Shown: positions 1 through 8,446, numbered from the stretch's first letter. The stretch: 64,000 nt of DNA from RGIG995 sp045635765 (GCA_045635765.1 JAZTWH010000077.1:21493-85492), one strand, 5' to 3'. Notes: generated by a model from the letters alone, not told the origin. Translations and numbers: made by a program.

Positions 1-148
1 AATCCCAGCAAAGATGTCCGTCCCGGCGAACCACGTTGTTTTCAAAGCGGTAGACTTCTTCCAGAACGATCTTTCCGTTTTCCAGGCCGCCTAAGATCAA
101 GCGTCCGCTGGACGCACCGAGGTCGACGGCAAGATGATACTGTTTCAA
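1..148 (-). CDS. rhaB: Rhamnulokinase RhaB, N-terminal part, runs off the left edge
   Basis: Only the first 49 codons lie in the window. From the TTG at 148 the frame reads KQYHLAVDLGASSGRLILGG and later RRDGHLCWD. This is the phosphate-1 loop of the FGGY kinase fold plus the RNGHLCWD-type signature of rhamnulokinases, which phosphorylate L-rhamnulose at C1. The start is chosen from a GGAGGG ribosome site at 155-160, six bases before the TTG at 148; a TTG at 151 is the alternative. The same frame is open all the way back through the upstream AraC gene with no stop between them, so this could also be the C-terminal part of one fused polypeptide. Family assignment is firm; fusion or independent start is unresolved. 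Confidence 0.85.
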   Translation of the reverse strand, partial: MKQYHLAVDLGASSGRLILGGLENGKIVLEEVYRFENNVVRRDGHLCWD

Positions 149-1036
149 CAAATTCCCTCCATAACCTTCGCTTTTCCGCACCGCCGCCCGATACTCCGCA
201 GGGGAAGTTTTCATAATCCGGCGAAAGGCACGGTTAAAGCTGGATTTTGTATTGAATCCGCTCTGCATTGCAACGTCCAGAACGGAAGCTTGCGTATTTT
301 TCAACAGGGCCGTAGCGTAGGACACCCGCTTGAGAAGGACGTACTCCCAGGGAGAAACGCCGTTCAGATCCCGGAAAACCTTCATAAAATAGCTTCGGCT
401 CATTCCGGCGGCCTCCGAGGCCTCGTCCACGGTAATCTGCTCCCGGAAATTGGAGTTAATATACCGAAGTCCCCGTTCCGCATCGGAGACGGTACGGACG
501 CCGTCGAGGCGGGAACGGTGGGAATAATCATAATGACGAAGCAACAGGACCAAGATCTGCATGGTTAAGGCCCTTGCCTCCAGATCCGAAAAAGGTTCTC
601 CTTCCGAAACGACGGCGGAGATCCGTTCCATCAAGGTCCCTACCGCAACGTTTACGGGATTGGCTCGAGGCAAACGGGCGGAAATACCGGCGGTAGGACG
701 AAGCAGAAAAGAGACACAGCGAAAATCATAAGTCCCTTCCGATCCGTCCCAAATAAACCGGGGATCGAACCGAATCTGCAAGAATCGGAATTCCGGCTCC
801 GTTGCCCGAAAGGAATGGGCGGCGTGACCGGGAAAAACAAACAGATCTCCCGGGATCGCATCGGCCTCGGCCCGGTCGGACAGACAAACCCCCGCCCCGG
901 ACAGAACCCGGACCAACTCGATCTCCGGCCGGGAGGGCAGCGAAAGATCCTTGTCCTCGGGAGAAAGGGCGTGCTCGCACACCTTTACCAGGACGTTCCC
1001 TCCGTCGGAGGCGATATGGGATTCCAACAAGACCAT
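149..1036 (-). CDS. AraC-family regulator, no stop codon before rhaB
   Basis: The 296 codons before the rhaB start match the usual length of an AraC-family activator. Residues 1 to about 120 resemble a cupin sugar-sensing domain (SGAGVCLSDRAEADAIPGDL, then FVFPGHAAHSF). The last 100 residues hold two helix-turn-helix units, one around VDEASEAAGMSRSYFMKVF and one around VLDVAMQSGFNTKSSFNRAF, and end in the family's usual TSPAEYR. The ATG at 1036 follows a GAAGG site. I translated the whole stretch codon by codon: no stop follows SPAEYR, and the frame continues as RAAVRKSEGYGGN straight into rhamnulokinase. Next to rhaB, the regulator probably senses rhamnose or rhamnulose, as RhaS and RhaR do; that is inference. 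Confidence 0.85.
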
Positions 1037-1058
1037 GGATAGCCTTCTTTCTGAGTAT

Positions 1059-1087
1059 ATTGTATCATACCCGGGGGAACAATTCAA
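1059..1087 (-). promoter_or_regulatory. Promoter of the araC-rhaB unit
   Basis: On the minus strand TTGAAT (1082-1087) and TACAAT (1059-1064) are 17 bases apart, just upstream of the AraC start at 1036. Confidence 0.7.
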
Positions 1088-1272
1088 CCGAAATAATATC
1101 AAATAAGGTGCAAATCGTATTTTATTTCCCCGATGCGAGAAAGTAAAAATTCAATTTTTTCACGGTTTTTAGGCATTTTTAATTCAATGGAACAGGAGAA
1201 AATCTTCTTTTCTTTTATCATACCACAAATTGCGGATTTTGTCAAGAAAAAAATTCCCCATTCCGAACAATC

Positions 1273-1312
1273 ATATGCACCCCAAAAGTTAAATGCTTCT
1301 TGGGGTGCATAT
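1273..1312. other. Perfect 13-bp inverted repeat (hairpin)
   Basis: ATATGCACCCCAA at 1273-1285 is repeated inverted at 1300-1312, with a 14-base loop. It lies just past the stop of the minus-strand gene at 1336. On that strand a T-rich run follows only some 20 bases later, so it is either an atypical terminator or a separate element. The remaining bases between 1088 and 1335 hold no gene. Confidence 0.6.
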
Positions 1313-1335
1313 CACAAACGGCATGGGGATTTCAC

Positions 1336-3171
1336 TTAATTGGAAATTTCCATCTCTGCGGGATAGATGTAGAGAGAGCCCTCGGGGATTTCCTTAATGC
1401 GGTAAATAACGCAGTCGTCCTTCCACAGAACCGTATAGCCTGCCCGGGACAATTCGGAAACGAGGGCATCGTGTTTGGCCGATATGAGCAGATAGTCGTA
1501 ATACCGAAGCAGTTTCACGTCGTCGGCGATACTGTACTCGGGCTGGGCAAAATCCAAATCAAAGCACACTCGGGTCTTTAATTCGTACATCATTAAATAA
1601 TAATAGAGGTCCCGTCTCCCCCGTTCGCCGTTGCACATGGCAACCTTGGAATTTCGGGGAATCACCTCCGCGGCCTGTTGCAAGGTTTCCATGACCTGGC
1701 CCCGCTCCGTCGTTGCAAACTCCGGGGGACGGATCAATTGTACGGCCTGGCCGGAAACAAGGGAAAAGAGCAACAGGGAAAGACTGAAGGGCAAAAGATG
1801 CACCCAAAGGGGTTGGTCCTGAAAAAGATTGTAAAAAACAGTTGCCACGGCCTCGGTCAGCATGGCGGTAAACAAAATCAAGGGAGTGATGATATACCGT
1901 TCAAAGGCTGCCAGATACTGGGCTTCTCCCACGGCCATAATGAAGCCGTACATAAACATCAAAGCAAAGCAATACCCCAGCAACAGCCCGTTTGCGGCGA
2001 TCCAGGTGCGAAAAAGATAGGTCCCATTCTTCTTGCGGAATCGCAGAAGCAGCAGAACTGCAATGACCACCAGATTCAAAACCACAAAGAAAACTACGTA
2101 AATCTTGGAAAAATCGGAGACCTTCTCCCAAAGAGTCCTCAAAATTCCCAAATAGAAGGACGGGGTCCGTTCCCGGAAGGTTTGAACAATCCCGTGATAG
2201 GCATAGGAATTGGTATCCGCACCGTAAGTAAGATCCCGATAGGTTTTCCACAAAAGGTACCACAATCCCGCCCCGGCAAAGGGCAGAAGGCACCACAGGC
2301 GTTTCCCTTTGGAAAAGGAGGATTTCCAAGCATCGTAGCATAAAAACAATGCAAAAAACACCAGCAGGAGCACGGAATTGCTTTTGACCAAGCTCAGAAA
2401 CGTGAGAATCGGTGTCAGAAAGGCCCAGGCAGACAAGGGGGCCGAACGGTATTCCTCCCGCAAGAACCACGCCGCAACGGCAAGAAAGCCCATCAAGGCA
2501 TCCACCAAAAGATTATATACCTGCAGGGTTCCGTCATCGTAGACCAGCAAGCAGATCAAGACCGCAGAAAGCACCGAATAAAACAGAAAGCGAAAAGAAA
2601 CAACCCTTCGGACCCGGAAAAAGAGCACCGACAGGGCGGCACAAGAGAAAAGGGCCTGCCCAATCAGGGCAATATGCTCCAAAGGGCCCACGAAGGTACA
2701 AAACCAATACAAGAAGGAGGCAGTCCCCGGAGCGTAATCCCGAAAAACTACGACCGTTTGAGCCGTGGGGAAATCGTGAAACGACAGCATTTCCGAGAGA
2801 ACCGTGCCCCAATGGGAAAAGTTATCGTAATGGTAATAAGGAACGCCCCAAAGAATGGGAATAAAAATCGCCGAGGCCACGAAAAAGAAGATCAGTCCGG
2901 GAGAAATCAAAAAGGAAAGGGAAAACCGACGGTGTATGGCCAAAACAACGTAAAAAATCAGCAATCCGATTCCGCAAAAAAACAGGACCCAGGCCCCGGG
3001 TTGCAGCAAATGAATCATTCCGAGGGTAAACAATCCAACGGTCAGGGTACAAAGAGTAACGATGGGCACGAAGGCAGGTTTTAATTTCGTAACGTGAACC
3101 GTAAGACAGAACCAGCCGCAAAGGCCGGCGACAAAAGCCACAAACCGAAGTACCGTCAGGAAAACCGACAT
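1336..3171 (-). CDS. Large polytopic membrane protein, possibly GT-C glycosyltransferase
   Basis: 611 residues with about a dozen hydrophobic segments through residue 480, then a soluble tail of about 130 residues. I do not recognise a named family. The first long loop carries an acidic-aromatic cluster around residues 112-121 (YYHYDNFSHW). Its position recalls the catalytic Asp loop of GT-C enzymes, which use polyprenyl-phosphate sugars on the outer face of the membrane. The tail (LLISAKHDALVSELSRAGY and around it) resembles the small C-terminal domain of such proteins. The ATG at 3171 has a GGGGGAGGAG site, and the gene has its own promoter. It seems monocistronic. Integral membrane nature is certain; glycosyltransfer is a guess from topology and one motif. 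Confidence 0.6.
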   Translation of the reverse strand: MSVFLTVLRFVAFVAGLCGWFCLTVHVTKLKPAFVPIVTLCTLTVGLFTLGMIHLLQPGAWVLFFCGIGLLIFYVVLAIHRRFSLSFLISPGLIFFFVASAIFIPILWGVPYYHYDNFSHWGTVLSEMLSFHDFPTAQTVVVFRDYAPGTASFLYWFCTFVGPLEHIALIGQALFSCAALSVLFFRVRRVVSFRFLFYSVLSAVLICLLVYDDGTLQVYNLLVDALMGFLAVAAWFLREEYRSAPLSAWAFLTPILTFLSLVKSNSVLLLVFFALFLCYDAWKSSFSKGKRLWCLLPFAGAGLWYLLWKTYRDLTYGADTNSYAYHGIVQTFRERTPSFYLGILRTLWEKVSDFSKIYVVFFVVLNLVVIAVLLLLRFRKKNGTYLFRTWIAANGLLLGYCFALMFMYGFIMAVGEAQYLAAFERYIITPLILFTAMLTEAVATVFYNLFQDQPLWVHLLPFSLSLLLFSLVSGQAVQLIRPPEFATTERGQVMETLQQAAEVIPRNSKVAMCNGERGRRDLYYYLMMYELKTRVCFDLDFAQPEYSIADDVKLLRYYDYLLISAKHDALVSELSRAGYTVLWKDDCVIYRIKEIPEGSLYIYPAEMEISN

Positions 3172-3205
3172 CCAAACTCCTCCCCCTTTCCGTTATTATG
3201 AGCAC

Positions 3206-3234
3206 ATTGTACCATACATTCCATAAATTGTCAA
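3206..3234 (-). promoter_or_regulatory. Promoter of the polytopic membrane protein gene
   Basis: Minus strand: TTGACA (3229-3234), 17-base spacer, TACAAT (3206-3211), 35 bases before the start codon at 3171. Confidence 0.75.
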
Positions 3235-3300
3235 TAAAGAATGATTTGCAAAATCCTTAAGAAAACCTTACAATTTCTTTTTGCGACAATTACGTTTGCA

Positions 3301-3339
3301 CAAAAAAAACATAGAGACGAAGGTTTCCCATCGTCTCTA
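3301..3339 (-). terminator. Terminator of the ABC transporter/zincin-like operon
   Basis: TAGAGACGA (3312-3320) pairs with TCGTCTCTA (3331-3339). On the minus strand the stem is followed by a run of eight T (complement of 3302-3309), right after the stop at 3352. Confidence 0.8.
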
Positions 3340-3351
3340 CAAAAGCATTAT

Positions 3352-4296
3352 TTACAACAACGTTATGATGAGCAGCACGGCCGCAACGATAATCCAGATA
3401 AGGGAGAACGCCACTAACACGATCCACCGCTTAAAGGCACTGGTCTTTTTCGATAATGCAAACACAATTCCCAAGATCAGCGGGGCCAAAGGCAACAGGA
3501 AGCCAAAGAGGACGAGCAGAACGTAAAATGCGATCGCCCCGGCACTCATGGGGTTGTCGCTCTCAAACCGAACCTCCAGATCCATCGTTTGCTGCAGCAC
3601 CTCTTCCAGAAGGGGGACCGACTCTCTGTCGATTCGTTTTGCGTCAACCGTGCCATGGGTATTATAGTTGATGTGTCCTTCGGAATCAAAGAACCGATCG
3701 GAAATGGTATCGTAAGAAACCTCCCAATAATACTCTCCCACGTGATAGATGGCACCGATGCAACGGGCGAAGGAGGCATCCTCGTAAAAAGCGTATATTT
3801 CGTAACAGAGAGCATCCTCCAGATTCTCAAGAGGGAAATAACTGGTCAGGGAATGTTTGATTTCATGAACGGGATATTCTGCGGCTGAGGCCCAGCCGTC
3901 AACCAGGATTACAAAGGATTCTCCCTCCTTCCAGGATCCCTTCTCCCTCATTTCGGCCGCATCCGACCGAAGGTAAATATCGGGAACCTTGTCATTGCAG
4001 GGGTCCGTTCCATCGGGGATCAGAATCATGGTCTTTTCTTCATCCGTATAGATCCGCTGTGTTTCCAAAAATTCGCTTCCGTCATCTATTTCCACATCCT
4101 GATAGTAGGCCACTTCCGGATGATACCGGTCCAGATGATCGAACTTTTTATAACGCTTATATGTGGCACCGTTATAAGAAATGGTGTTGCGATTATAAAC
4201 CGTAATGGTATAATCTTCCTTTGCATTGGCGGGGATAACCAGAAGAAAAACAAAGATGCACGCCAGAAGGAGCGTTGCCACGCGTTTCAATTTCAT
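3352..4296 (-). CDS. Exported membrane-anchored protein with HEIKH zincin-like motif
   Basis: 314 residues. A signal peptide or anchor comes first (MKLKRVATLLLACIFVFLLV, cleavable near PANAKED), then an extracytoplasmic domain of about 210 residues, and two hydrophobic segments at about 250-310 with a very short end. Residues 144-148 read HEIKH, an HExxH zinc motif. Some 20 residues on comes EDALCYEIYAF, where a Glu could be the third ligand of a gluzincin. The region before the motif is strand-like (FVILVDGWA). No named family recognised. The ATG at 4296 follows GGAGGG, 12 bases after the permease stop, so it is the last gene of the ABC operon. Membrane location is clear; protease activity is only suggested by the motif. 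Confidence 0.55.
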   Translation of the reverse strand: MKLKRVATLLLACIFVFLLVIPANAKEDYTITVYNRNTISYNGATYKRYKKFDHLDRYHPEVAYYQDVEIDDGSEFLETQRIYTDEEKTMILIPDGTDPCNDKVPDIYLRSDAAEMREKGSWKEGESFVILVDGWASAAEYPVHEIKHSLTSYFPLENLEDALCYEIYAFYEDASFARCIGAIYHVGEYYWEVSYDTISDRFFDSEGHINYNTHGTVDAKRIDRESVPLLEEVLQQTMDLEVRFESDNPMSAGAIAFYVLLVLFGFLLPLAPLILGIVFALSKKTSAFKRWIVLVAFSLIWIIVAAVLLIITLL

Positions 4297-4308
4297 ATCC
4301 GTCCCTCC

Positions 4309-5178
4309 TTACGCCAAGTTAAGCTTCCGTTCCAGGGAGCCCAGAAGGATATTCCACAACAGGACGGCCACCGTCCCGAGGACCACACACACGAGAAGCA
4401 ACAATGCGGCAATAAAGGAATAGCTCTGCACCTCCGTAAAGCCCTCAAACACCTCGGCGGAATCTATACTCATAAACACCAGGATAACGACTCCCACGTA
4501 GTACAAAACGCCTACGATCTGCCCCGTACCGTAAATCAAGCCGATGGAAAGCAACCACCGCAACTTGCGGACGAGGAGGGAGGACACGGTAATACACAGG
4601 TAGACCCAAAGATAACTGATGAAACTGGCCAAGAAGGACAAAATTAAAAATTCGGCCACGTACAAGAGGATCCATCCGCCGTATCCGTTTTGAAAGCCGT
4701 CTTTCAAGACGTCTCCGACAAAGGAAAACAACCACATCAACAGCGACGATTGTCCATCGGGACTGGAAATCAAGCTGAGCGTTTGAAGGGATCCGACGGT
4801 CAAAACCGCACTCGTTGCCCCGTTCCAGATCACAGCGTTAAGGATCTTGGAGAAAAGCAACGTTCTGCGTTTGACGGGAAGCGTAAAGGTAAGATACCCT
4901 TCATCGCTGAAAAAGTGACGGTAAAAACGAACGTGGACTAAAACTGAAGTCAGGATTCCAAATCCTACGACACACATATACACGGCAATGGTGAAAAATT
5001 CAATAAAGAGATAAAGCACCGTATTCCCGAAGGAATCATAGGAATGGGAGACCATCGAAGACCGTAACATCTGAAAGATCAGACCGGTAGGGATAGACAA
5101 TCCCAGAACGGTAACTGCGGCGATCCACCAGACCTTGAAGACTGATTTCAGATCATATTTCAAGCATTTGGCAAGCAT
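4309..5178 (-). CDS. ABC transporter permease, ABC-2/YtrC-like
   Basis: 289 residues with six hydrophobic segments and no ATPase motifs. The layout is that of an ABC-2 type permease. The stretch around HFFSDEGYLTFTLPVKRRTL is typical of permeases in YtrBC-like transporters of Firmicutes: the cytoplasmic loop that reads EGYL(T/M)FTLPV and contacts the ATPase. The ATG at 5178 has a GGGAGGTG site and lies 19 bases inside the ATPase gene, so the two are translationally coupled. Substrate and direction are unknown. Family and pairing are well supported. Confidence 0.8.
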   Translation of the reverse strand: MLAKCLKYDLKSVFKVWWIAAVTVLGLSIPTGLIFQMLRSSMVSHSYDSFGNTVLYLFIEFFTIAVYMCVVGFGILTSVLVHVRFYRHFFSDEGYLTFTLPVKRRTLLFSKILNAVIWNGATSAVLTVGSLQTLSLISSPDGQSSLLMWLFSFVGDVLKDGFQNGYGGWILLYVAEFLILSFLASFISYLWVYLCITVSSLLVRKLRWLLSIGLIYGTGQIVGVLYYVGVVILVFMSIDSAEVFEGFTEVQSYSFIAALLLLVCVVLGTVAVLLWNILLGSLERKLNLA

Positions 5179-5879
5179 CGGAACACCTCCCGGAACAATT
5201 CGTCCAACGATTTTCCATATTCCTCCCGGACCACGTCGGCGTCCCCTCCCAGGACGATGGATCCGCCGTAGCCCAAAAAGGCAAATTGATCCAAAATCGA
5301 TTCAACATCGGAAATCAAATGGGTGGTAATAATAACCGAAGCTTCGGGGTTGTGGCTGCCGATAATGGTTTGCAGAATATAATCCCGGGCCGCCGGATCC
5401 ACTCCTCCAATGGGTTCATCCAATAAGTACAGCTTCGCCCGGCGGGACATCACGAGGACCAGTTGGACCTTTTCCTTCATTCCCTTGGAAAGGGTTTTGA
5501 GGGACGCCCTGGGATCAATATTCAAATCCAAAAGCATTTTCAAAGCGAGAGTGTGATCAAAATCCTCATAAAAGTCGCTAAAATAATCCAACAACGCATC
5601 CGCCCGGATTCCGGCAGGGAAATAAGGACGCTCCGGGAGGTAGGAAATAAGGGCGTTGGTCTTTTCACTGCGAGGCTGACCGCAAATGCGGATGGTTCCG
5701 CTGTTGGGGACAAGAATTCCGCTGACCAATTTCAAAAAGGTAGACTTTCCGCACCCGTTCGGCCCCAAAAGCCCCATGATCTTCCCGGGGGCCAAGGACA
5801 GAGACAGATCTTCTAACACCGGAGTATTGGCTTTGTACCGCTTACAGAGATGGCTGCAAGCAAGAACCGGGGTACTCAC
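5160..5879 (-). CDS. ABC transporter ATP-binding protein, YtrB-like
   Basis: 239 residues. Walker A is GPNGCGKST at 39-47, the ABC signature is LSKGMKEKVQ at about 131, and Walker B with the catalytic Glu is LYLLDEP at about 153, followed by an H-loop TTHL. The sequence from there to the end (FLGYGGSIVLGGDADVVREE) fits single-domain ATPases of the ABC-2 class. The start is the GTG at 5879, seven to eight bases after GAGGAG. It heads a three-gene unit with the permease and the zincin-like protein. YtrB-type pairs often have a GntR regulator in front; none is here. Confidence 0.85.
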   Translation of the reverse strand: MSTPVLACSHLCKRYKANTPVLEDLSLSLAPGKIMGLLGPNGCGKSTFLKLVSGILVPNSGTIRICGQPRSEKTNALISYLPERPYFPAGIRADALLDYFSDFYEDFDHTLALKMLLDLNIDPRASLKTLSKGMKEKVQLVLVMSRRAKLYLLDEPIGGVDPAARDYILQTIIGSHNPEASVIITTHLISDVESILDQFAFLGYGGSIVLGGDADVVREEYGKSLDELFREVFRCLPNA

Positions 5880-6023
5880 GACAGATTCTCCTCTCGTTCA
5901 AAGATAAATTACTTTCAAATTTCTTTCGCAATCCAAGCTCTTTTCCTCAGCCAAACAAGACCTGAAGATTTCGGCGAAATTTCAAGAGCATAAAATCCAT
6001 TTGTCTAAAATGGTCCTAATATA

Positions 6024-6052
6024 ATTATACAGCAGGAGGATAAAATTGTCAA
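6024..6052 (-). promoter_or_regulatory. Promoter of the ABC transporter operon
   Basis: Minus strand: TTGACA (6047-6052), 17-base spacer, TATAAT (6024-6029); a consensus sigma-A promoter. It sits about 145 bases before the GTG at 5879, leaving a long leader. Confidence 0.8.
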
Positions 6053-6441
6053 TACCTCTTCCCGGAAGCATTCTTTTTTCACACAATTGACAAAAATCCT
6101 CCTCCGTTGAAATCAACGGAATTTACCGCAGGATTCCCAGAAAGGCACCCCTATTGGGGCTCACTGTTCTATCCCACGGATGAAAAATTTTTATAGTAAT
6201 ATATCAACATTTCCACAGTATCACAAGATTTGAAATTTTTACGATTAAATGCATAAATGAGACGAAAAGCTTGCCTTCCGCGATGGGGAACCGCCTCTTT
6301 TCTTATAATCTAGCAAGTCAAGTAATTTTGTGCTACGCACCATAAAATCGGGATTTGAATTTCGGTAAAATTAAATGCGGCTAACCCGGAAAAATCAAAT
6401 TTCACCGGGAAGCAATTTCATTCATCGAAGATAAATTTTGT
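6053..6441. other. Gene-free stretch between the ABC operon and the tRNA operon
   Basis: AT-rich, with stops in every frame and no recognisable RNA fold, repeat or tRNA. Only the promoter on its left edge and the tRNA terminator on its right edge could be assigned. Confidence 0.6.
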
Positions 6442-6477
6442 AAAAAAAAGACACGATTTAAAATCGTGTCTTTTTTT
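6442..6477 (-). terminator. Terminator of the tRNA operon
   Basis: GACACGATTT and AAATCGTGTC form a stem flanked by A-run and T-run, so it works on either strand. It abuts the CCA end of tRNA-Cys. Confidence 0.85.
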
Positions 6478-6551
6478 GGAGGCACCATCCGGATTCGGAC
6501 CGGAGCGTGGAAGTTTTGCAGACTTCTGCCTTACCACTTGGCTATGGTGCC
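6477..6551 (-). tRNA. tRNA-Cys (GCA)
   Basis: Cloverleaf on the minus strand: acceptor GGCACCA pairs with TGGTGCC, anticodon loop CTGCAAA with GCA, encoded CCA. Last gene of the five-tRNA operon. Confidence 0.95.
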
Positions 6552-6584
6552 ATTTGACGGTTTTTGGAGAAAACCGTTTTTAAG

Positions 6585-6619
6585 AAAAATATCATGTTCG
6601 ATGGGAACATGATATTTTT
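6585..6619 (-). terminator. Hairpin between tRNA-Gly and tRNA-Cys
   Basis: ATATCATGTTC pairs with GAACATGATAT, flanked by A and T runs on both sides. It may cut expression between tRNA-Gly and tRNA-Cys, or serve as a processing hairpin. Confidence 0.7.
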
Positions 6620-6622
6620 GTG

Positions 6623-6698
6623 TGGAGCGGAATACGGGGCTCGAACCCGCTACCTCAACCTTGGCAAGGTTGCGCTCTACCAGATGAGCTAATTCCGC
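6623..6698 (-). tRNA. tRNA-Gly (GCC)
   Basis: Minus strand; acceptor GCGGAAT pairs with ATTCCGC, anticodon loop TTGCCAA gives GCC, CCA encoded. Confidence 0.95.
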
Positions 6699-6725
6699 AA
6701 ATATCTTGCCGAAACCGACAAGAGT

Positions 6726-6801
<76 letters not shown>

Positions 6802-6806
6802 ATAAG

Positions 6807-6883
6807 TGGCGACTCAGAAGGGACTCGAACCCTCGACCTCCGCCGTGACAGGGCGGCGTTCTAACCAACTGAACTACTGAGCC
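6807..6883 (-). tRNA. tRNA-Asp (GTC)
   Basis: Minus strand; acceptor GGCTCAG with CTGAGTC, anticodon loop CTGTCAC gives GTC, CCA encoded. Confidence 0.95.
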
Positions 6884-6888
6884 GTGTT

Positions 6889-6964
6889 TGGTGGGAACTA
6901 CAGGGCTCGAACCTATGACCCTCTGCTTGTAAGGCAGATGCTCTCCCAGCTGAGCTAAGCTCCC
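6889..6964 (-). tRNA. tRNA-Val (TAC)
   Basis: Minus strand, first of the operon; acceptor GGGAGCT with AGTTCCC, anticodon loop CTTACAA gives TAC, CCA encoded. Confidence 0.95.
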
Positions 6965-6996
6965 GTTTTTTACGCTGTTTCGTTGTCAGCCTAAAT

Positions 6997-7025
6997 ATAA
7001 TACCACACTTTCCCGAATTTGTCAA
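6997..7025 (-). promoter_or_regulatory. Promoter of the five-tRNA operon
   Basis: Minus strand: TTGACA (7020-7025), 17-base spacer, TATTAT (6997-7002), about 30 bases before tRNA-Val. Confidence 0.85.
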
Positions 7026-7160
7026 GCGGTTTTTTAAAAAAAATTATCGGTTTTTTGATGTTCGTACAATTGTTACTATAAAATGGAAATAAAAAATAAT
7101 TTCTTTGTTCAAAATATACATTTCCGACAAAAAAAGAACGGATAAATATAAAAAACAGGG

Positions 7161-7189
7161 TTGATTTTTCAATAAAAATATGGTATACT
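7161..7189 (+). promoter_or_regulatory. Promoter of the SpoU methyltransferase gene
   Basis: TTGATT (7161-7166), 17-base spacer, TATACT (7184-7189), 28 bases before the chosen start. Confidence 0.75.
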
Positions 7190-7217
7190 GAAGCCAAAAA
7201 GGTTGGGAGGTTTGGAT

Positions 7218-7952
7218 ATGGAAAGCATTATTTTGGAGGGCTCCATTTCCGTGAAGGCGGCATTGGAGGCCGGCCGTCGGGAATGTTATGAAATCATCAC
7301 CGACGGGAGAAAGCCCGACCGAAATCGAAATTACATTCTGAACCTTGCCAAAGAAAAAGGAATTCCCATTACGCTATGGACCCCGGAACAAATTTCCCAA
7401 TTAGCGGGTGGCTCGTCCCACGGGGGTCTTTTGGCGAAGGTGTCAGACCGTCAATATCAAAGTCTGGAGGACGCCATTTCCCGCTCCGTACCGTTTCTCG
7501 CATTGCTGGAAGGAATCGAAGACCCCTATAACTTCGGAGGGGCTTTGCGGTCCCTTTTCGCCGCAGGGGTCACAGGGATTTTGGTCCCGGAACGGAACTG
7601 GTGCAGTGCGGCAGCCGTGGTCACGAAGGCCTCCGCCGGTGCATCGGAATTTTTAGACATCGTTTCCGTATCGGATTGGGAAACCTCCTTAAAAAACGTA
7701 CGGGACCGGGGAATCCGTATTCTGTGTGCGGAACGGAAAAACGCGGTATCGTTGTACGAAAGCGACCTGACGGGCCCGCTGATACTCGTTTTCGGAGGGG
7801 AAATGCGGGGAATTTCGGCAAAAATCTTGGGGTATTCCGACCAAAACCTGTTCCTTCCCTACGGGAGTAATTTCCGCAATGCCCTCTCCGCCAATTCCGC
7901 CGCCGCGGTCTTTGCCTTCGAGGCCTACCGCCAAAGAGCAAAAACAGAGTAG
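7218..7952 (+). CDS. SpoU/TrmH-family RNA 2'-O-methyltransferase (RlmB-like)
   Basis: 244 residues. The N-terminal part (LEGSISVKAALEAGRR) is an RNA-binding domain like that of RlmB/TrmH proteins. The rest is a SPOUT knot: EGIEDPYNFGGALRSLFAAG is motif 1 with its Asn/Arg, LVFGGEMRGIS is motif 2, and LFLPYGSNFRNALSANSAAAVF is motif 3. It adds a methyl group from SAM to a ribose 2'-OH in rRNA or tRNA. Motif 3 departs from the usual IPM-GxxxSLN, so the exact target is uncertain. The start is the ATG at 7218, seven bases after GGGAGG; a TTG at 7203 is less likely. Monocistronic. Confidence 0.8.
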   Translation: MESIILEGSISVKAALEAGRRECYEIITDGRKPDRNRNYILNLAKEKGIPITLWTPEQISQLAGGSSHGGLLAKVSDRQYQSLEDAISRSVPFLALLEGIEDPYNFGGALRSLFAAGVTGILVPERNWCSAAAVVTKASAGASEFLDIVSVSDWETSLKNVRDRGIRILCAERKNAVSLYESDLTGPLILVFGGEMRGISAKILGYSDQNLFLPYGSNFRNALSANSAAAVFAFEAYRQRAKTE

Positions 7953-8040
7953 TCCAAAGAGCAAAACAGGGCAGTCCAAAGAGAAGGGGCCTCAGAACGT
8001 TCCGGCTCCCGGAACATTCCAACTCCCGAAAATAAATAAC

Positions 8041-8076
8041 GCCGATAAGGAGATTCTCCTTATCGGCACTTTTATT
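8041..8076 (+). terminator. Terminator of the methyltransferase gene
   Basis: GCCGATAAGGAGA (8041-8053) pairs with the inverted copy ending at 8067; the T-rich tail ACTTTTATTG follows. Confidence 0.8.
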
Positions 8077-8122
8077 GTTTTGAAAAAGTGGACGACGTAG
8101 AACCTTGGTTCTCCGCCCTCGA

Positions 8123-8371
8123 TTAAATGCCCGTGGAAACGACGATATTCATCACGAAGACCGCAACCACGAAAATCAGGCCGAACACGACGGTCAGGCT
8201 CTTCAGGAGATTCTCCCGTTTTGCGGACTGTCCCTTGCCGCTGGCGTTATTGTTACGGCCGGTCAAGGCAGCCATGTCACCACCCCGGTTAGACTGCAGA
8301 GCCACGACGGTGATCAAAGCCACGGAACAAATCAAAACGATAATCGCGAAAATCATCATAGGAAAACTCAT
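8123..8371 (-). CDS. secG: Preprotein translocase subunit SecG
   Basis: 82 residues, normal for SecG. Two membrane helices (about 5-23 and 58-78) flank a cytoplasmic loop with LQSNRGGDMAALTGRNN, the family's LQxxRGxxxxxxxG signature followed by a Gly/Asn/Ser-rich turn. It assists SecYE during protein export. The ATG at 8371 has a GGAGG site. It stands alone; the common downstream partners rnr and smpB are not here. Confidence 0.9.
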   Translation of the reverse strand: MSFPMMIFAIIVLICSVALITVVALQSNRGGDMAALTGRNNNASGKGQSAKRENLLKSLTVVFGLIFVVAVFVMNIVVSTGI

Positions 8372-8417
8372 AACGTATTATTCCTCCGTTTTTTACAAGT
8401 CAACATTATACCCGGAC

Positions 8418-8446
8418 ATTATACCATAACTTTCCCGATTTTGCAA
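8418..8446 (-). promoter_or_regulatory. secG promoter
   Basis: Minus strand: TTGCAA (8441-8446), 17-base spacer, TATAAT (8418-8423). Confidence 0.75.
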
